This document shows positions 1-8,734 of a stretch of 64,000 bases of DNA, piece by piece. The position numbers and the translations under genes were made by a program. Source of the DNA: Pseudomonadota bacterium. GTDB taxonomy: Bacteria; Pseudomonadota; Alphaproteobacteria; Rhodospirillales; Magnetospirillaceae. Positions within the stretch are counted from its first letter, which is position 1. Each line of letters opens with the position of its first letter. The stretch covers positions 62,001-126,000 of the forward strand of contig JAJZVW010000004.1 in the NCBI GenBank assembly GCA_021847015.1, written 5' to 3'. The notes beneath the pieces were generated by a model that saw only the letters and a list, made by a program, of their open reading frames with translations, ran no database searches and was not told where the DNA came from.

Positions 1-222
1 GTCGGGGGCGATTTCGGCGGCAGCGACGACAAGGCCGCGGCGGCAATCGCCGCCACCGGTTACCGCCCCTGGTTCACGCCGCTGTGGAAGCCCCCCAGCA
101 CGGAAGTCGAGAGCCTGCTGTTCGCCCTCCAGGCCGCCCTGGGGGCGGGAACGCTGGGCTACGTTCTGGGGCGGACGCACGGCGGCAGGCCGCCGGGAAA
201 GGCCGACGATGGCGAGCATTGA
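1..222 (+). CDS. cbiN: Cobalt ECF transporter small subunit CbiN (5' partial)
   Basis: This is the 3' end of a gene that begins before the window; 73 residues are visible. They carry the CbiN hallmarks: an acidic GDFGGSDD stretch, the PWFTPLW motif before the membrane, PPSTEVESL, and a single C-terminal membrane helix (about residues 42-60) rich in Ala, Leu and Gly. CbiN is a small membrane protein that works with the substrate-binding component CbiM in cobalt uptake for cobalamin synthesis. The stop overlaps the start of cbiQ by 14 bases. The upstream cbiM, and any cobalamin riboswitch, would lie outside the window. Confidence 0.9.
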   Translation, partial: VGGDFGGSDDKAAAAIAATGYRPWFTPLWKPPSTEVESLLFALQAALGAGTLGYVLGRTHGGRPPGKADDGEH

Positions 223-946
223 CCGGCTGGCCCAGACCAGCCCGTGGCGCACGCTGCCGCTGGCGGAAAAGGCGCTGCTGGCGCTCGGGCTGCTGCTTCT
301 GGCGCTGGTGCTGCCGCCTTGGCCGGGCGGGGCGATCGTCCTTGCGGTCGCCGCCGCGACCGCCATCGGGCTGGCCGGCATCCCGGCCGCGCAATGGCTG
401 GCGATTTTCGCGGCGCCCTTCGGCTTCGTCCTGACCGGGGCGGCAACGCTGGCGTTGGGATGGGATTCCGGCGGTTTCCGGTTCCTGCCGGACGGCGCCG
501 TGGCGGCACTGGCCATGGTGCTCCGCTCCGCCGCCGCGGTGTCGAGCCTGCTGCTGCTGTCGCTGACCACGCCGGCCACCGATTTCGTGCGCGGCGCCCA
601 ACGGCTTGGGCTGCCGCCCGAACTGGCGGAAACGGCGCTGGCGACCTACGGCTTCCTGTTCATCCTCCAGGACACCGCCACCGCCATGCACGCCAGCCAG
701 GCGGCCCGTCTGGGTTATGACGGTCCCGGGCGTGCCCTTCGCTCGCTCGGGGGATTGGCCGCGGCGTTGCTGCCCAGGGCGTTCGAACGGGCGCGGCGCC
801 TGGAAACCGGCCTGGCGGCCCGGGGCTTCGACGGCCGGCTGCGGGTCCTGGCGGCGGCGCGGACCATCTCCCCGATCCGCGTTTCGGCCATTCTGGCGAC
901 TCTCGCCTCGGTGGCCGGAACCGGCCTGTGGGCGGCATGGCGATGA
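209..946 (+). CDS. cbiQ: Energy-coupling factor transmembrane protein CbiQ
   Basis: This is the transmembrane coupling subunit (T component) of the cobalt ECF transporter, 245 residues. Hydrophobic helices lie at about residues 20-75 and 90-120, with another at the C-terminus. The cytoplasmic coupling region contains the pair expected for CbiQ, an ARLGYDG segment (about residue 165) and the ARGFDGRL segment (about 207), which contact the ATPase. It overlaps the end of cbiN and the start of cbiO, so the three are almost certainly translated from one message. In the family CbiQ transmits ATP hydrolysis by CbiO to the CbiM/CbiN substrate unit. Confidence 0.9.
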   Translation: MASIDRLAQTSPWRTLPLAEKALLALGLLLLALVLPPWPGGAIVLAVAAATAIGLAGIPAAQWLAIFAAPFGFVLTGAATLALGWDSGGFRFLPDGAVAALAMVLRSAAAVSSLLLLSLTTPATDFVRGAQRLGLPPELAETALATYGFLFILQDTATAMHASQAARLGYDGPGRALRSLGGLAAALLPRAFERARRLETGLAARGFDGRLRVLAAARTISPIRVSAILATLASVAGTGLWAAWR

Positions 947-1773
947 TGCCGCCCCCCCTCCTCGAAGCCCGCAGACTGGCGTACGCCTACGTCGGCGGAA
1001 CGGCCGCCCTGACCGGTCTCGACCTCACCATCGCGCGCGGGGAGCGCCTCGCCGTTCTCGGCCCCAACGGCGCCGGCAAGACCACCTTCCTGTTGCACTT
1101 GAACGGCACCCTGCGCCCGGCCGGCGGCCAGATCCTCTTGGACGGCCGGCCGGCCCGCTACGACCGCGCGAGCCTGGCGGCCTGGCGCCGCCGGGTTGGC
1201 CTGGTCCTCCAGGACCCCGACGACCAGTTGTTCGCCCCGACGGTCGCCGAGGACGTATCCTTCGGCCCTCTCAACCTCGGCCTTTCCGATGACGAGACGC
1301 GCGTGCGGGTCGAGGATGCCCTGAAGGCCATGGGCATGGACGCTCTCGCCGGCCGGCCGCCGCACATGCTGTCCTTCGGCCAGAAGAAACGGGCCGCCAT
1401 CGCCGGCGCGGTGGCCATGCGCCCGGAGCTTCTGGTCCTGGACGAACCGACGGCAGGGCTGGACGCCGCCGGAGCGGCTGCCCTGCTCACCGTTCTGGAA
1501 GGCCTTCATGCCGCTGGCACAACCTTGGTCTTCGCCACGCACGATGTCGATTTCGCCTGGGCCTGGGCCGACACGGTCGCGCTGTTCGAGGGCGGAACGG
1601 TCACCGTTCAGGGGAAAGCCGAAACCGTGCTTGCGGATCGCGCCATGCTCGGGCGGGCGAATATGCCGTTGCCCTTGCTGGCGGAACTGGGGATGGCTGC
1701 GGGCGGCAGGTTGCCGCGCCGGCGGGCCGAGGCCGTGGACCTGTTCCGGGCTATGGCCGGCCGGGATGGGTGA
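946..1773 (+). CDS. cbiO: Cobalt ECF transporter ATP-binding protein CbiO
   Basis: This is the ABC ATPase of the cobalt ECF transporter, about 275 residues. All motifs are intact: Walker A GPNGAGKTT (39-47), Q-loop Q89, signature LSFGQ (142-146), Walker B LLVLDE (162-167) and H-loop H199. I chose the second of two adjacent ATGs (943 and 946), which overlaps the cbiQ stop; a GTG at 928 is in frame but lies deeper in cbiQ. It ends the cbiN-cbiQ-cbiO run and converges on a small minus-strand gene whose 3' end overlaps it by 23 bases. Confidence 0.92.
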   Translation: MPPPLLEARRLAYAYVGGTAALTGLDLTIARGERLAVLGPNGAGKTTFLLHLNGTLRPAGGQILLDGRPARYDRASLAAWRRRVGLVLQDPDDQLFAPTVAEDVSFGPLNLGLSDDETRVRVEDALKAMGMDALAGRPPHMLSFGQKKRAAIAGAVAMRPELLVLDEPTAGLDAAGAAALLTVLEGLHAAGTTLVFATHDVDFAWAWADTVALFEGGTVTVQGKAETVLADRAMLGRANMPLPLLAELGMAAGGRLPRRRAEAVDLFRAMAGRDG

Positions 1774-1918
1774 CGGGACCGAAGGAGGGCGGATCGCTCG
1801 CCGGAAAAGAGTCTTCGCCGGCCAGTGCGACTTCGTCCTTCTCCTGGCCGCGTTCGACGGATTTGGACACCGGGCGACGCTTGTCGTCATCGCCGGATGG
1901 TTTTTGGTGTTCACCCAT
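1751..1918 (-). CDS. Small hypothetical protein with C-terminal FPASDPPS motif
   Basis: This is a predicted 55-residue, highly charged, hydrophilic protein. Its recognisable part is the EDSFPASDPPSF segment, which recurs at the C-terminus of small uncharacterised alphaproteobacterial proteins; no function is known. The ATG at 1916-1918 is preceded by a strong AGGAGGG ribosome-binding site eight bases away, which argues for this start over a longer frame beginning at 1990. It lies downstream of elbB on the same strand, and its end overlaps the 3' end of cbiO. The motif and the ribosome site are the support for a real gene. Confidence 0.6.
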   Translation of the reverse strand: MGEHQKPSGDDDKRRPVSKSVERGQEKDEVALAGEDSFPASDPPSFGPVTHPGRP

Positions 1919-2005
1919 GCCGCTCGCCCTCCTGGCTTCGGGAACGACGGGGATGTGGGCATCCGCCGTGGCGGCGGCAACGATGCACAAGGGGAAAAAA
2001 GGTTC

Positions 2006-2671
2006 CTATGCGGCCCCCCCCATCATGCCGATCAGGGCGCGGACGACCGCTTCCGTCCCCTCTGCGATTTGACCTATGCGCGATTCGAGCATGTAGCAAG
2101 GGGACGTAACCACTTTGCGAAACAGGTCGGCCACCACCTCGCCACGGCCGGCCACGTGATGGTGCGCCCCCATCTCCTCCAGGTCGGCGGCCGTCCCCGC
2201 ATCGGATCCGACGGTGACGTCGACCTCGCCCAGAACCCTGGCCACCAGCACCGGAGCGATGCACATGGCGCCGATCGGCTTGCCGGCGGCGGCCGTTCCC
2301 CGGATCGCGCGTTCGACGTCGGACTGAATCGAACAATCCGGTCCATCCTCCGCGAAGCTCGACAGGGTCTTGGCCGCGCCGTAACCGCCGGAAAGCACCA
2401 GAGCGTCGAATTCGGCGGGATCGAAGGCGGACAGCGGTTTTATCCTCCCCCTCGCGATGCGGGCCGATTCCACCAGCGCATTGCGCCGCTCCGCCATGGG
2501 CTGGCCGGAGACATGGTCGATGACGTCCCGCTGCGGGATATCGGGGGCGAAACACTGGTAGATCCCGCCGCTGCGATCGATGGCCAGCAGGGTCAGCACC
2601 ACTTCCTGGATTTCGGACCCGTCTTGCACGCCGCAGCCGGACAGGACCACGGCGAAGGTCGGCTTGGTCAT
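2006..2671 (-). CDS. elbB: Isoprenoid biosynthesis glyoxalase ElbB (DJ-1/PfpI family)
   Basis: This 221-residue protein begins MTKPTFAVVLSGCGVQDGSE, the characteristic ElbB N-terminus, and has the nucleophile-elbow cysteine C137 in GAMCIAP and conserved Glu20. ElbB proteins are DJ-1-superfamily enzymes with reported glyoxalase activity and a genetic link to isoprenoid synthesis in enterobacteria. The length matches the family (about 217). The frame extends upstream to 2785, but the ATG at 2671 is where family similarity starts and has an AAGGGTG-like ribosome site. It is transcribed away from the M32 peptidase gene. Confidence 0.88.
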   Translation of the reverse strand: MTKPTFAVVLSGCGVQDGSEIQEVVLTLLAIDRSGGIYQCFAPDIPQRDVIDHVSGQPMAERRNALVESARIARGRIKPLSAFDPAEFDALVLSGGYGAAKTLSSFAEDGPDCSIQSDVERAIRGTAAAGKPIGAMCIAPVLVARVLGEVDVTVGSDAGTAADLEEMGAHHHVAGRGEVVADLFRKVVTSPCYMLESRIGQIAEGTEAVVRALIGMMGGAA

Positions 2672-2840
2672 GGCGATCACCCTTTCCGTGCGTTCACCTG
2701 CGGACGACAGCGGGACGCTAACCCCGAAATCCGTTTCCCTCCCGCCGGCAAGCTCGTCTAAGGTCCGCGGGAGTTGCGCCAGCATGCTCCAGCCCGGCCC
2801 CTGGCGCCACTATTGCGCCGCAATATGGGAAGCCTTGCCG

Positions 2841-4346
2841 ATGGTCCGACAGCCAGCCTACCGCCGCCTTGAAGCGCTATTTCGCAAGTCGAACGTCCTG
2901 GGCGACACCCTGTCCCTACTGCATTGGGACATGTCCACCATGATGCCGGACGGCGGGGCAAACGCGCGGGCCGAGCAGATGGCGCTGGTGAAGACCATCG
3001 CCCACGACATGATCACCGCCCCCGAAATCCCCGAGCTTCTGGACCGTGCCGACGGCGAAGCGCTGGATGCCTGGGAGCGGGCCAATCTGCGCGAAATGCG
3101 CCGCGCCTGGGTCCATGCCGCCGCCGTCCCCGCCGATCTGGTCGAAGCCCAGGCGAAGGCGGAATCGGCGTGCGAAATGGTGTGGCGCCAGGCCCGCCCG
3201 GCCGCCGATTTCGCCATGGTGTTGCCGTACCTGGCGGAGGTGCTGTCCCTGGCCCGCCAGACGGCCCAGGCCAAGGCGGAGAAGCTGGGGGTCTCTCCGT
3301 ACGACGCCCTGCTCGACCAATACGAGCCCGATGGGCGCTCGGCCGAGATTGACGCCGTGTTCGCCGATCTGGAGGATTTCCTCCCCGGCTTCGTCGCCCG
3401 GGCTTTGGAGTCCCAGGCTCGCCGGCCGGCGCCGGCGATGCCGGCCGGCCCCTTCCCGGCCGAGCGGCAAAAGGCGGTCGGTCTCGAGTTCATGTCCGCG
3501 CTCGGTTTCGATTTCGGGCACGGCCGCCTCGACACGTCGCTGCACCCGTTCTGCGGAGGCTACCCCGAGGACGTGCGGATCACCACCCGCTTCGACGAGG
3601 CGGATTTCGCCTCGTCCCTGATGGGCGTACTGCACGAGACCGGACACGCCCTTTACGATTTTGGCCTTCCCGACGGCCGCTGGCGGGCGCAGCCGGTGGG
3701 AAAGGCCCGTGGCATGGTGATGCACGAGAGCCAATCCCTGCTGATCGAGATGCAGGCCTGCCGCTCGCGGGAATTCCTGGGTTGGGCGGCGCCCAGGCTC
3801 GCCGCGGCGTTCGGCCGCCAGGGAGCGGAATGGGAGCCCGGCAACCTCTACCGCCTGGGTATCCGGATCGAACCCGGCTACATCCGCATCGACGCCGACG
3901 AGGTCACCTATCCGGCCCATGTGATCATCCGCTACCGGCTGGAAAAGGCGCTGATCGAGGGAGGACTCGACCTCAAGGACCTGCCGGGCGCCTGGGCGGA
4001 AGGATACCGCCATCTGCTCGGGATCACGCCCCCCGACGACCGCCTGGGCTGCCTGCAGGACATCCACTGGTTTGGCGGCGCCTGGGGCTATTTCCCCACC
4101 TACACCTTGGGCGCCATGACCGCGGCCCAATTGTTCGATGCGGCCAAACGGGCGGACGCCTCGGTGCTGCCTGGGATCGCTGTCGGCGATTTCGGCCCCC
4201 TGCGGGCATGGCTGAGGGCCAACGTTCATTCCAAGGGCTCCCTGCTGTCCACCCGCGACCTGTTGGCGGAAGCCACCGGCCGGCCGCTCGACCCCAAGGT
4301 GTTCCAGGCGCATCTGACGGCGCGCTACCTGGACGAGGCGAGGTAA
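2841..4346 (+). CDS. Carboxypeptidase M32 (Taq-type metallocarboxypeptidase)
   Basis: This is a 501-residue metallocarboxypeptidase of family M32. The zinc-binding HETGH motif sits at residues 265-269, preceded by the family-typical DTSLHPFCGGYPEDVR segment and followed by a HESQSLLIE block that supplies the third ligand and substrate contacts. M32 enzymes release C-terminal residues from peptides in the cytoplasm; there is no signal peptide. The ATG at 2841 was chosen because family similarity starts there and the length fits (about 500). The gene stands alone between elbB and thrC. Confidence 0.92.
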   Translation: MVRQPAYRRLEALFRKSNVLGDTLSLLHWDMSTMMPDGGANARAEQMALVKTIAHDMITAPEIPELLDRADGEALDAWERANLREMRRAWVHAAAVPADLVEAQAKAESACEMVWRQARPAADFAMVLPYLAEVLSLARQTAQAKAEKLGVSPYDALLDQYEPDGRSAEIDAVFADLEDFLPGFVARALESQARRPAPAMPAGPFPAERQKAVGLEFMSALGFDFGHGRLDTSLHPFCGGYPEDVRITTRFDEADFASSLMGVLHETGHALYDFGLPDGRWRAQPVGKARGMVMHESQSLLIEMQACRSREFLGWAAPRLAAAFGRQGAEWEPGNLYRLGIRIEPGYIRIDADEVTYPAHVIIRYRLEKALIEGGLDLKDLPGAWAEGYRHLLGITPPDDRLGCLQDIHWFGGAWGYFPTYTLGAMTAAQLFDAAKRADASVLPGIAVGDFGPLRAWLRANVHSKGSLLSTRDLLAEATGRPLDPKVFQAHLTARYLDEAR

Positions 4347-4428
4347 GCCGGACGGCCCAACCCCGTCTTGCCCCCCCTCGCGTCCGAGGCTAGTGTAGGC
4401 GCCTTCCGCGGTTGGAGTGGCACGAGCG

Positions 4429-5832
4429 GTGAAATACGTCAGCACCAGGGGCAAAGCGCCCGTCCTCGATTTCGACGATGTTCTGCTCGCCGGATTGGCC
4501 CGGGACGGCGGCCTCTACCTGCCCGAGGGCTGGCCGGTCTTCTCCGCCGCCGAGATCCGGGCCATGCGGGGGCTCGCCTATGACGAGATCGCCACCCGGG
4601 TGATGGCGCCGTTCGTCGCCGGCTGCCTGTCCGAAGCCGAGCTGGCCGACCTGGTGAGCGAGGCGTATGCGGGCTTTGCCCATCCGGCGGTGGCCCCCTT
4701 GCGGCAATTGGACCATGACCGCTGGGTCCTGGAGCTGTTCCACGGCCCGACGCTGGCCTTCAAGGATTACGCGCTGCAACTGGTGGGCCGGCTGTTCGAC
4801 CACGTGCTGCGAAAGAAGGGCCGGCGGGTCACCATCGTCGGCGCGACATCGGGCGACACCGGCTCGGCCGCCATCGAGGCCTGCCGCGACCGCCAGGCGG
4901 TGGACATCGTCATCCTCCACCCCCATGGCCGGGTCTCGCCGGTGCAGCGCCGCCAGATGACCACGGTGCTGTCGGACAACGTCCGCAACCTGGCCGTCGA
5001 CGGCACCTTCGACGATTGCCAGGATCTGGTGAAGGCGATGTTCAACGACCACGCCTTCCGCGACGAGATGGGGCTGTCGGCGGTCAATTCCATCAACTGG
5101 GCCAGGATCATGGCCCAGATCGCCTATTACTTCGCCGCCGCCGTGGCCTTGGGCGCTCCCGACGTGCCGCTGGCCTTCTCGGTGCCGACCGGCAATTTCG
5201 GCAACGTTTTCGCCGGCTACGCCGCCCGGCGCATGGGCCTGCCCATCGAACGCCTCGTCATCGGCTCGAATCGCAACGACATATTGACGCGCTTCCTGGT
5301 TTCGGGAGTGATGACGGCGGAAGGTGTCGTCCCCACCTTGTCTCCCAGCATGGACATCCAGGTCTCCAGCAATTTCGAACGCCTGCTTTGGGAACTCCTC
5401 GACCGCGACGGCGAGGCGGTGGACGCTTTGAATGCGGAATTCCGGCGCACCGGCGCGATGACGGTCCCTCACGCCACCTGGGCATCCATGCGGGCGCTGT
5501 TCGAAGGCCACCGGTTCGACGACGAGAACACACTCGCCATGATGCGCACGCTGCACCAGACGACCGGCGAGATCGTCGATCCCCATTCCGCCGTCGGCAT
5601 CGGCGCCGGCCTTGCCGCGAAACTGCCCACCGGCGTGCCCCTGGTGGCGCTGGCCACCGCCCATCCGGCCAAGTTTCCCGAGGCGGTCGAACAGGCCACG
5701 GGAACGCGCCCCGAACTGCCCCCCCACATGGCCGATCTGTTCAAGCGCAGCGAACGGCTGGACGTGATCGCCAACGACGCCGAAGCGGTGAAGGCCTATG
5801 TCCGCTCCTTCGCCAAGGGGCGCCGCGCATGA
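4429..5832 (+). CDS. thrC: Threonine synthase
   Basis: This is a PLP-dependent threonine synthase, 467 residues, converting O-phosphohomoserine to threonine. The N-terminus MKYVSTRG and the PLP lysine K112 in GPTLAFKDYALQ are diagnostic, as is the SVPTGNFGNVFAGY loop. It belongs to the longer, fungal/proteobacterial type. A GTG start at 4429 fits the family N-terminus and has GGAG 12 bases upstream; another GTG at 4417 would add four residues. The stop overlaps the following M16 peptidase start (ATGA), a linkage seen in many alphaproteobacteria. Confidence 0.93.
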   Translation: MKYVSTRGKAPVLDFDDVLLAGLARDGGLYLPEGWPVFSAAEIRAMRGLAYDEIATRVMAPFVAGCLSEAELADLVSEAYAGFAHPAVAPLRQLDHDRWVLELFHGPTLAFKDYALQLVGRLFDHVLRKKGRRVTIVGATSGDTGSAAIEACRDRQAVDIVILHPHGRVSPVQRRQMTTVLSDNVRNLAVDGTFDDCQDLVKAMFNDHAFRDEMGLSAVNSINWARIMAQIAYYFAAAVALGAPDVPLAFSVPTGNFGNVFAGYAARRMGLPIERLVIGSNRNDILTRFLVSGVMTAEGVVPTLSPSMDIQVSSNFERLLWELLDRDGEAVDALNAEFRRTGAMTVPHATWASMRALFEGHRFDDENTLAMMRTLHQTTGEIVDPHSAVGIGAGLAAKLPTGVPLVALATAHPAKFPEAVEQATGTRPELPPHMADLFKRSERLDVIANDAEAVKAYVRSFAKGRRA

Positions 5833-7091
5833 GCGACATCCGGCGGACCCGGCTGGACTCGGGTCTCGAAATCGTCACCGATCCGATGGAGACGGTCGAG
5901 ACCGTTTCGCTGGGCGTCTGGGTCGATGCCGGCACACGCCACGAACCCGCCGCCATCAACGGCGTCTCCCATCTGCTGGAGCACATGGCGTTCAAGGGAA
6001 CCGGACGCCGCAGCGCCCGCGATATCGCCGAAGAAATGGACGCGGTCGGCGGCCACCTCAACGCCTACACCGCCCGCGACCACACCGCCTACTACGCCAA
6101 GGTGCTGAAGGAGGATGCGCCGCTCGCGCTCGACATCGTCGCCGACATCCTCCAGCACTCCACCCTCGACCCCGAGGAGCTGGCGCGCGAGCAGGCCGTC
6201 GTCGTCCAGGAGATCAGCCAGGCGATCGACACGCCCGACGACATCATCTTCGACCACTTCCAGGCCACCGCCTATCCCGACCAGCCGCTGGGCCGCCCGG
6301 TTCTCGGCACCGAGGAGCTTGTCCGGTCGATGACCCGGGACACGGTCCTGACCTATATGCGTACCCATTATTCGGCCCCCAACATGGTGCTGGCGGCGGC
6401 TGGGCGAATCGACCACGACCGGCTGGTGGAATCGGCGGAACGGGCCTTTTCGGCCCTCCCCGTGGCGCGGCAGACGACAACCACGCTGGCGAACTACGTC
6501 GGCGGCGATTTCCGCGAGGACCGCGACATCGAGCAGGTCAACCTTCTGTTGGGCTTCGAGGGCGTGGCCTACAGCGATCCCGACTATTACGCCGCCTCGG
6601 TGCTTTCGACCTTGCTGGGCGGCGGCATGTCGTCGCGCCTGTTCCAGGAGGTGCGGGAAAAGCGCGGCCTCGTCTATTCGATCTATTCCTTCACATCGTC
6701 CTACAGCGATGGCGGATTGTTCGGCGTCTACGCAGGATCCGGCGAGGACGAGGTGGCCGAGTTGATCCCCGTCCTGTGCGACGAGATCGTCACCGTCACC
6801 GAAGGGGTTCGCGACATCGAAGTGGACCGCGCCAGGGCACAGCTCAAGGCCTCCATCCTGATGGGATTGGAGAGCACGACGGCCCGGTGCGAGCAGATCG
6901 CGCGCCAAATGGTGATCTATGGCCGGCCGGTGTCGGTGGACGAGGTGGTCTCAAAGATCCTGGCGGTCACCGCCGATGACGTCGCCGCCGTGGCACGCCG
7001 CCTGTTCGCCGGCACACCGACCATCGCCGCCCTGGGCCCGCTCGGCAAGGTCGAGAGCTTCGAGGCGATCGCCAACCGCCTGAAGATGTGA
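5829..7091 (+). CDS. M16 family zinc protease (mitochondrial processing peptidase-like)
   Basis: This 420-residue cytoplasmic metallopeptidase of family M16 has the inverted zinc motif HLLEH at residues 48-52, with the distal glutamate ligand E128 in the REQAVVVQEI helix. The C-terminal half keeps the REKRGLVYSIYS segment that positions substrate. There is no signal peptide. It is the bacterial counterpart of the mitochondrial processing peptidase beta subunit; the natural substrate is not known. Translation is coupled to thrC by a 4-base overlap, and the gene converges on the flagellin-like gene eight bases downstream. Confidence 0.9.
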   Translation: MSDIRRTRLDSGLEIVTDPMETVETVSLGVWVDAGTRHEPAAINGVSHLLEHMAFKGTGRRSARDIAEEMDAVGGHLNAYTARDHTAYYAKVLKEDAPLALDIVADILQHSTLDPEELAREQAVVVQEISQAIDTPDDIIFDHFQATAYPDQPLGRPVLGTEELVRSMTRDTVLTYMRTHYSAPNMVLAAAGRIDHDRLVESAERAFSALPVARQTTTTLANYVGGDFREDRDIEQVNLLLGFEGVAYSDPDYYAASVLSTLLGGGMSSRLFQEVREKRGLVYSIYSFTSSYSDGGLFGVYAGSGEDEVAELIPVLCDEIVTVTEGVRDIEVDRARAQLKASILMGLESTTARCEQIARQMVIYGRPVSVDEVVSKILAVTADDVAAVARRLFAGTPTIAALGPLGKVESFEAIANRLKM

Positions 7092-7099
7092 CGCGGGAC

Positions 7100-7894
7100 T
7101 TAGGAGCGGAAAAGCCCCAGGACCTGCTGTTCCGCCTGGCCCGCGAAAGACAGCGACTGGCTCCCCAATTGCTGGCGGGTCTGAAGGGCCAGCAGGTTGG
7201 CCCCCTCGGCGTTCACATCGCTGAGCCCACCCTGCGTGCCGCCGCTCAACGCCGTCTGCAACTGGGCGACATCGGCACTGAATTGCCCGGCCCGCCCTTG
7301 CACGGTGGCAAGTGCGCTGTCCAGGGCCGACATCGCCGATTGCAACGAGGAGGCCTGCGCCGCCTTGTCCTGCGGCATCTCGCCGATGCCCAGTCCAGCC
7401 GCGGTGAAGTTCACCGAAACCAGCGACACGGTGGCGGTGCCGTCGGCGGAGGCCGTCACCGTCAAACTCTGCGCGCTTCCGGACACCAGGTTGATCCCCT
7501 GATACGAGGCGGAACCGGCCACCTTGTCGATCTGCGAGCGCAAGGCATTGAACTGCTTGGAAAACTCGGCAGAGTCGTAAGAATTCTGGCCTGCCCCGCC
7601 GACCAGATCCTTGAGGCGCCCCACCAGCGACTGAATGGACCGGGTCGCATCCATGGCCTGGGTCAGCGTACCGATACCGCGCGCTATGTCCTGTTTGACG
7701 GCGGCCTGGGAGTCGATTCGCGAAGCCGGAACATCCGTCACCACCCCATCGGTGGCCGAAGCCGCGCCGCCCACCGGACCGGCATCGACGGCGGTGCCGC
7801 CACGACTTCCGCTGCGCGCCATGAGATCGGCAGCGTTCCGCAGCGATAGCTGGTTGACCCGCACCGCGGCAGAAAGAGTCACGTCTTCCGCCAT
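7100..7894 (-). CDS. Flagellin-like protein, divergent orphan
   Basis: This 264-residue protein resembles flagellin at both ends. The N-terminus (VTLSAAVRVNQLSLRNAADLM) matches the D0 helix, and the C-terminus (ANLLALQTRQQLGSQSLSFAGQAEQQVLGLF) matches the flagellin C-terminal D0 helix. Between them, the segment after residue 25 (Gly/Ser/Ala-rich, to about 60) replaces the usual TQNRLATGKKV block, and the variable domain is small. It starts at an ATG with an AGAAGGGAG ribosome site. No flagellar assembly genes lie nearby. It may be a minor or regulatory flagellin paralogue. Confidence 0.75.
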   Translation of the reverse strand: MAEDVTLSAAVRVNQLSLRNAADLMARSGSRGGTAVDAGPVGGAASATDGVVTDVPASRIDSQAAVKQDIARGIGTLTQAMDATRSIQSLVGRLKDLVGGAGQNSYDSAEFSKQFNALRSQIDKVAGSASYQGINLVSGSAQSLTVTASADGTATVSLVSVNFTAAGLGIGEMPQDKAAQASSLQSAMSALDSALATVQGRAGQFSADVAQLQTALSGGTQGGLSDVNAEGANLLALQTRQQLGSQSLSFAGQAEQQVLGLFRS

Positions 7895-8086
7895 CGGAAT
7901 CTCCCTTCTAGAGGTCTGGGCGTATTCTACGCCCCGCCGGCACCCCTGGAGCAGGCGGCCGGACTCAAGCGGACTCGTGGTGAAATTTTACGATTTTGGC
8001 GCAGTGCGGGCAACAGCCGAATTCCCGCCGCACCGGGGGGGGGGCCGACGGGAGGCGCGTCGGCAGCCTCCGCCGCCGGGATCAGG

Positions 8087-8731
8087 TCACGGCGCCGCCG
8101 CGCCGGGCCGGGATTGGGAAAGCTGCGCGACCTTGCGGCGCATGGCGTTGAGCAATCCCTCCACCTTGCCCCCGTTCTGGGTGATCACCGAGGCGTATTC
8201 CTCACGATAGGTGAACACCATCGACGTCCCTTCCACGATCAGGTCGATGATGTGCCAATTTCCGTCCGTCTGGCGCAAACGCCAAATGAGCGGGATCGGC
8301 TGCTGTTTCTCGCGGAGGATCTGCGAATCCACCAATACGCCCTGATCCACGTCGGGGCGGACGTCCACCACGTGGAACGTGACGTTGCCGGCGGCGTCCT
8401 TGAACCGATTGGACCAGGTCAGAACCAGCATGTCCTCGAACAGCTTCAGGAATTCCTGCTGCTGTTGCGGGGTGGCGATGCGCCAATAGCGCGCCAGCAC
8501 CAGCTTGCCCACCACGGGCAGGTCCACCGACCCCACGAAGAGCTTGCGGAACTGATCATTGCGCTGGGCGTCGTTCAGCCCGCTGGAGGTCATCAGCGTT
8601 ATGGCGTCGTCGGCGAGGTTGCTGACGAATTGCTTGGGGTTGCCGGAATCTTCCGCGTGGGCGGGGCGTGCCGCGGCGAGGAACAGGCTCCCCGCCAGGG
8701 TAGCAAGGATCATCAGACGGCGTGACAGCAT
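8087..8731 (-). CDS. mlaC: Phospholipid-binding protein MlaC (Ttg2D/toluene tolerance family)
   Basis: This 214-residue periplasmic protein has a cleavable signal peptide (hydrophobic residues 6-24, ending in ARPAHA before EDSG). The mature part matches the MlaC/Ttg2 fold: FVSNLADDAI near the start, VGKLVLARYWRIATPQQQQEFLKLFEDML in the middle, and a DGNWHIIDLIVEGTSM strand block. MlaC shuttles glycerophospholipids between the outer-membrane MlaA complex and the inner-membrane MlaFEDB transporter. It starts three bases after mlaA, so the two are one transcript. The inner-membrane mlaFED genes are not in this window. Confidence 0.9.
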   Translation of the reverse strand: MLSRRLMILATLAGSLFLAAARPAHAEDSGNPKQFVSNLADDAITLMTSSGLNDAQRNDQFRKLFVGSVDLPVVGKLVLARYWRIATPQQQQEFLKLFEDMLVLTWSNRFKDAAGNVTFHVVDVRPDVDQGVLVDSQILREKQQPIPLIWRLRQTDGNWHIIDLIVEGTSMVFTYREEYASVITQNGGKVEGLLNAMRRKVAQLSQSRPGAAAP

Positions 8732-8734
8732 GGC

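Noticed and set aside
2006-2785. Longer ElbB starting at 2785
   Set aside because: The extra 38 residues lack family similarity, and the ATG at 2671 has a ribosome site and matches the family N-terminus.
7960-8010. Sigma-28-type promoter (TAAAATTT with a downstream GC element) for the flagellin-like gene
   Set aside because: Only the -35-like half resembles the consensus; the expected GCCGATAA-like -10 is absent at the right spacing.
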